Part shown: in pieces, positions 58,513 through 64,000 of the stretch
How the letters are laid out: every line of letters starts with the position of its first letter
Position numbering within the stretch: the stretch's first letter is position 1
Assembly (NCBI GenBank): GCA_025345505.1
Contig: JANVCC010000020.1
Span: 54,302,772-54,366,771 of the forward strand
Length of the DNA stretch: 64,000 nucleotides
From: Todiramphus chloris collaris
Taxonomy: Eukaryota > Chordata > Aves > Coraciiformes > Alcedinidae
Direction: 5' to 3'
The notes under the pieces: model-generated
Told to the model about the DNA's origin: nothing
What the model saw: the letters and a program-made list of their open reading frames with translations, nothing else
The model's database searches: none
Program-made: the position numbers and the translations under genes

Positions 58513-59332
58513 CTAACTGTCCTCGTTTGAGTGAGAACAGAACTAATGCTGTTCAGTGATTTTACTTTTCAGTTAATTTTTTCTAACTGCACTTTCTGTA
58601 GTTAGCAGCCTCTTTTCGCAGACAGTGTCTGCTTCTAACAGTGATAACACCCCATGTTTAGAGATACTACCAAGGATTCGTGTGCAACCAAGGCCATTAC
58701 TGAATCTTGTGTACCACACTAGGCATTGCAGAAAGTAAAAGACCACACCTGCAGGGAGGAGCAGACAGGAGAGGTAACCCTAAACTGACCAGTGAGGTAT
58801 TCCATCCCATAGATGTCATATTCAGTATAAAGCTGAGGAATCACAAGGGTCTTACCCCTCTCTTTTTGCCCTCTTGGCCCACTTTGGCAGCTTTGCTCAA
58901 CTTGGCTTGGGTCCTCTTCCTTGGTTTCTTCCTTGGAGCCTCTGAGGAGGACTCTGTCAATTCTGCCTTCAATCCCAATTGGTGCGTTCCTGAATCCAGT
59001 ACCAGAATCTAGCTCCTGAACGCAGCTCCCCTGTACTGTGGGGCTCAGTCTGGGACTCTCCTCGTGTCTGCTCCACAGCATCAGTGGTGACAGTGACATA
59101 ATTACCATCAGGGGAGATTTAGTTCAATACTGGTTTTGTATATATTTGTATATATTCCATTGTTATTATTATTAATTTCATTTTCTTTAAAGCTGTTCTA
59201 GTTTCCTTTTCTAATCGCTAAGTCTCTCTCCCTTATTCTCTTTCTTTTCCCCCTTGGGGAGGGAGAGGGGTTAACAGAGAGCACCTGTTATAGGTTTAAG
59301 AGGCTGCCCTAACCTTAAACTGTGACACTAAC
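58513..59332 (+). mobile_element. ERVL-type solo LTR with target duplications
   Basis: An 810-bp LTR (58518-59327), TGTCCTCG...CTGTGACA, flanked by CTAAC at 58513-58517 and 59328-59332. It has the same layout as the proviral LTRs, including the TATA-like tract near 59133-59160. The 5-bp duplication shows that a provirus once stood here and was reduced to one LTR by LTR-LTR recombination. Confidence 0.94.
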
Positions 59333-60295
59333 ACATCACCCCCTCCATGAAATGGAAGCTATGCAATTCAAACAGGTTCAGCTGGCTCTTAGAGACAAGT
59401 GATTTCCAGCAAAAAGTCTGCTTTTCCTCTAAACATCAAACATTTTAACCTGTCGGACAGGTCTCCTGCAGAGTCTTTGCAAATAAAGATTTAAACACCA
59501 TCAGGTGTTGCCTGCTCATCTGAATTTAAAAAAAAAACAAACAAAAAAAAAACATAAAAAACCCAACCAAAAAAGAAACCCCAAAAAACCCTAAATTTAA
59601 AAAAAATCTCAGCTAGCAAGAGTTAGCTGAGCATTCACAAAACACCGCTGCTGGTGGCCCTGCAATCACAAAAACCTTACATGTTTAAGACATCCCAAAG
59701 TAGAATGCTGGAAACTCAGATCAGACAATTTCAAAAAGATGAGACTGACAAAATCTGACAAAACTTTTAGAGCATTTTCTAGGCAGAAAACCTATTGCCT
59801 TCGGCAGGACATAGGGATGCTAAGAGTGTAAAATGACTCTAAGGATTCATGCCTTGTAACTCAAGTGGATGCCCCCAAAATTTTCTAGTCTTAGTATCTA
59901 CATAAAACAGGTCAGTGCTTCCTGAATTACTCTCTATCCATATTTCAATATAGCAGGTTTTCTGTTAGCAAGCTTCTTCCATTTTCATTGTACTCTGCCT
60001 AGGATTTTTATATCTATATATCTATTTATATATCTATACTCGGGTTACACCCAAAAAGGTCATTCAGTCTGAAGCCAACATTGCTGTACAGGATTGGACA
60101 TTCCTGCATTCCACTGCAGCCAGGAACCAAGTAAAGGCAGCAATTTTCAAGATCTCTTCTCTGCGAACACCCTCAGGAAAACACACAGCACCTTAGTTGG
60201 AAAGAAGGGAACTAGCAGCTCATGCCAAGATGTGTTTTATATTTTATATACACTGATATAGAAATTTTAGGAAGTAGATTTGGGTTCCCGAGTAC
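59333..60295. other. No gene recognised
   Basis: Contains an A-rich, low-complexity patch (about 59525-59615) and TATATCTA repeats near 60010-60040. Confidence 0.5.
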
Positions 60296-60770
60296 AAGAA
60301 ATACATGGACACACTGGAGAGAGACCAGTGAAGAGCCATTAAAATGATCGAGGGACTGAAGCACCTGTCATGTGGGAGCAGGCTGAGACAGCTTGGCTTA
60401 CTCAGCCTGGAGAAGGCTCAGGGTGGATCTTATCCATGTGTATAAAAATCTGATGGGGATTGTGAAGGGACTAAAGAAGATGGAGCCAGGCTCTTATCAG
60501 AGGTGCCCAATGACAGGAGAAGAGGTGATGGACATAATTTGAAAGATCCATTTAAACACAGGAAAAAAATTATTACTGTGATAGTGGTTAAGTAGTGACA
60601 AGAAATTTGTGCCATATCCATCCTTGGAGACATTAAAAAAAACCAACACTGTACTGTACATGGTCCTGGGGAACCTGCTTTAGCTGACCTTTCTTTGAGT
60701 AGGGTTTGTTGGATTAGACTAACTCCAGAGATTCCTTTCCCACCTCAACCATTCTGCAACTCTTACTTTT
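60296..60770 (+). mobile_element. Degraded CR1 fragment
   Basis: Plus-strand CR1 ORF2 end and 3' UTR: GGCTTACTCAGCCTGGAGAAGGCTCAGG, then GGAGCCAGGCTCTTATCAGAGGTGCCCAATGACAGGA, ending near CCTTTCCCACCTCAACCATTCTG. An older subfamily judging by the divergence; the terminal octamers are worn. Confidence 0.88.
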
Positions 60771-62044
60771 TAATTGGAAATAAGTAATTAACTATTATCA
60801 CTCCTGACTGTTAACAGCCCCAAAGTACAAATGATTTATTTAGATTGGAAAACTCCTTTCAGTCACCTTGATAAAACCCCCTTGGCTGATTTACGAAGAT
60901 CTGCCCCTCATCAGCAACTAGGGATGGAGATTTACCATAGCTTTTCCTACCCTGCTCACCTTGACTAGTACCAAATCAAGATGTCTCCTTTCATAGGCAA
61001 GCCATAACTTGTGGGCCTTGACATCAGGGCTTAGAGGTGGAATCTGTGACTCTGGTACAGAGCAGGCAAAAGGGACAAATACATCAGGAATTCAGTGAGT
61101 TATAGAAAGGCCAGGCCAGAATAGCCTCAAATTCAGCAAGACCCTGAGCTCTGAATACCATCTAGCCCATTCTGGAGTCCTGGACTACCCAGATCTCCAG
61201 TGCTTTAACACCACAGCAGCTAAATTAAATACAGATCAAGAAAACTTGTCTAGCGTATTGTTACAGTGTAGGAACACCTGGAGATGAAATTCCTTCTGTG
61301 AGGTTGTTTTAGAATTCCTGCCACACACACCACCACCAGCCGCCCCCCCACCCCAAGGTGAGCTTAAAAAGCTCTCATCTAAGAAGAAAAGCTGTCCTAT
61401 TTTTTGCTATTTTATATTTTTTCAAACGTGGCTGTATCTGAAGTGCTTGTAAAACCAGGTTACAGTATAATCCAACAAAACAAGTAAAAATATAAGGTAC
61501 ACAGCTCCTGCCCTGATGAAGGTAATTACTAGGTCAGCCCCAAGAAAAAATGATGAACCTAACATAACACTCCCAAACAGACCAGAAGTCTTCGTATAAA
61601 TTTTGGTCCTGGCTCCTATAAAACCACTAACATTTCCTAGTATTGTAATTTACAGCCTGATGATGCACTGAATCATATTTTAATTTACCTGGAAGATACA
61701 AACAAGTGTTATTGGGTGGAAATTAATACCTGATCTTTGGCTACTTCTTGTGGTATAAAAATCCAAAGAGAGGAATTGCATTTTAAAAAACAGGAAAAAA
61801 AGAATAATTGCCCATCTGATGAGCTTGTCAAACACTTCTAAGGTGAAAACCAGTTCTCAGGATTTTTTGCATGTAAGAAGCCTAGATCTTTCTGTGAAAA
61901 TGCATGCCAGGGTGCATGCATAAGCAGGGTGAATATTTCTGTAAGTATGTGCCATGGATGGCATCTGTTTTCAAGAATAGTTCAAAAGGACTGCAAAGCA
62001 GCAGGGTATTTTTATGCCAGTAATCTCTTGTATCTGTAAATTTA
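60771..62044. other. No gene recognised
   Basis: Unique sequence. A C-rich CACACACCACC tract lies near 61322-61352. Confidence 0.5.
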
Positions 62045-62521
62045 TCACAGAATGGATAGGGTTGGAAAGGACCTGTGGGGATCATCTCATTCAACCCCCC
62101 CTGCTAAAGCAGGTTAATCCAGAGCAGTTTGCACAGGAACATGTCCAGGTGGGTTTTGAAAGTCTCCAGAGAAGGAGACTCCACAACCTCTCTGGGCAGC
62201 CTGTTCCTGGGCTCTGTCACCATCACAGTAAAGAAGTTTTTCCTTATGTTTAGGTGGAACTTCCTGTGTTTCACTTTGTGCCAGTTGTCCCTTGTCCTAT
62301 CTCTGGACACCACTGAAAAGAGACTGTCCCATCCTTTTAATCCCCACCCTTTAGATGTTTATAAGCGTTGATAAGATCCCCTCTCAGTCTTTTCTCCTCC
62401 AGGCTAAACAGCCCCAGTTCTCTCAGCCTCTCCTTATAAGTGAAATGTTCCAATCCCCTCATCATCTCTGTAGCCCTCTGTTGGAATCCCTCTGGTAGTT
62501 CCCTCTTTCTTGAACTGGAAA
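62045..62521 (-). mobile_element. CR1 3'-end fragment
   Basis: It begins TCACAGAATGGATAGGGTTGGAAAGGACC and continues with the reversed CR1 3' UTR and ORF2 end (CTCTGGGCAGCCTGTTCC, CAGGCTAAACAGCCCCAGTTCTCTCAGCC). The minus strand encodes [20 protein letters not shown]. It is 5'-truncated near 62521. Confidence 0.92.
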
Positions 62522-64000
62522 ACTTTCTTTTCTGAAATAAATCAACACAGTTACATCCTCTAGACTTTTATCAGTTTTGTGTAGACCTCAGATGAAAATC
62601 ATGTCTATGCGACTTATGAAATACAATACATGACTTATATAAAAGTGTTCATTCCATTTTTAAAGACAACAGAGGAAAACACAAGATAGAAAGCTAAAAT
62701 GACCCAGAAGACTGTTTTCTTTTCTCTTTCAGGACAGTTCAAAAAGAACTAGCGTCAAGAAAAAGCCTGCCTTTGTACACAAGAGAGTGGCAAATAAAGA
62801 AATATATATTAAAAAAAGCCTCATCTTTTCCATTTTCCTAATGTCTACTGTTCGGCAAAACTTTTCATGCTATTGTATGATTTCATATTTGGAGAGAAAA
62901 TTGTGAAGCATTACTATTCACCTAACCTAAGGAGAAAAAACCCAGGTAGTTGATAGGAGGACTCTGCTATGCAACAAGAGCTCTCCCATATAAAAATCAG
63001 ACTCAACACATACAAGTAACTGCAAGTATACTAAAGGTACAAGATACACAGTTACGGAGTGGAGAATCCTAAATGTAGCTGGCCTGATGAGAGAACATCT
63101 GTAGACTTATTGTACCACAGTTCATCATTTTTTTACTTCAGCAAGTATCATACACAAAGCAGAAATCAGAAGAGTGTGAACACAAACCAGAATTTACTCA
63201 GATGTAAATCAGATGTAAATGTTATTTACTTTGGAAATCAGATGGTAGATCCATGGTCCAAGTTAAAGAAGAAAAGCAAAAAGATTCTCAAAATGAGACA
63301 GAAGGTCTAACTAGCCTCCAGCTGGAGTTAATCAGCATAGCCCCAACAAAGCTCATGGCTCTTGTTAGTTCTGATCTACACAGCATTGCATTAACCAGGT
63401 GAAAAAAATACACCAGTTAAAATAGTTTCTTTTCTGCACAACTAACTCAATACTGAACAGAGGCTTCTTTCTTTTTTTTTTTTTCTTTTTCCTGAGAATT
63501 TAGCATTCTCTAGCACTCAAGAAAATGTTCCTACCCATATTGCCAAAGTCACAGATTGTAGGACCACCACCCTATCAAAACAAGAGACACTAGTAAAACT
63601 CCAGTTTTGCCTGTAAGACTACCTCTATACTAGATGGTCTTTCAGTCTGAAATCTTCCCTTTCTGTAACCCTGAGCATCACAGACCTTTGAACAGTATAC
63701 TTTACAGCACAGTAAGTGCATGGCTGGAGAAAGAACTGTGCCACATAAATACTTATTGATATATAAAAGGAATTAAGACAGAACACAGGAAAAACATAAA
63801 AACAAGAGGAAACAGTTCAGATGAAAACACCAGAGAGAAAACAGAGCAAGATTTCATAGTTCTCAGACTGGGGGGAGGAAAGCACATAGTAAAAGGTAAT
63901 AAAACATACAAATCTATTTTGTGGACAGTGCCAATGTTTTCAGTAACCAAGATCACAAGAGATTTATTTTCACCCTACATCCTACACATTGTGCCATGGG
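62522..64000. other. No gene recognised
   Basis: AT-rich unique sequence to the end of the window; a T-rich tract lies near 63470-63490. Confidence 0.5.

Overview
The window looks like an intergenic or intronic stretch of a bird genome. No host exon, tRNA, rRNA or bacterial-type gene organisation was recognised. Bird origin is inferred from the density of CR1 non-LTR retrotransposons with their 8-bp terminal repeats (ATTCTATG-type) and from an ERVL-like provirus with several related LTRs. Species cannot be read from the sequence. Background DNA is AT-rich with scattered A/T runs and a few microsatellites.

Layout. About 105-3200 holds a long, decayed plus-strand CR1 with the end of ORF1 and all of ORF2. 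At 4670-4979 is an ERVL-type LTR that lost its middle but still runs into a primer-binding-site-like sequence. From 5 to 32 kb I see little beyond a CR1 tail (8116), a 35-T run (12340) and simple repeats. At 32416-39768 lies a structurally complete minus-strand provirus: 5-bp target duplication CACCT on both sides, two LTRs of 813 and 818 bp, a tRNA-Lys1,2-type primer binding site, gag, protease, reverse transcriptase, RNase H, integrase and a polypurine tract, with no env. All coding parts carry stops or frameshifts. Its first ORF (37946-38812) predicts several membrane segments, which is odd for a gag position.

At 40047-43175 is a long minus-strand CR1 with the ORF1 tail and a full-length ORF2 frame of 912 codons, broken only by five nonsense codons and no frameshift. 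Shorter CR1 pieces sit at 43735, 45957, 49598, 53722, 60296 and 62045. Between 50.1 and 53.4 kb there is a cluster of other LTR-like sequences: a GC-rich one with an 87-bp duplication, then two related LTRs in opposite orientation. ERVL-type LTRs recur as a fragment at 55755-56197 and as a clean solo LTR at 58518-59327 flanked by CTAAC duplications.

The window is therefore a record of repeated retrotransposition: one relatively young provirus, a relatively young CR1, and older fragments. The items most worth checking are the membrane-type leader ORF and hexapeptide array in gag, the uneven LTR divergence, and the inverted LTR pair.
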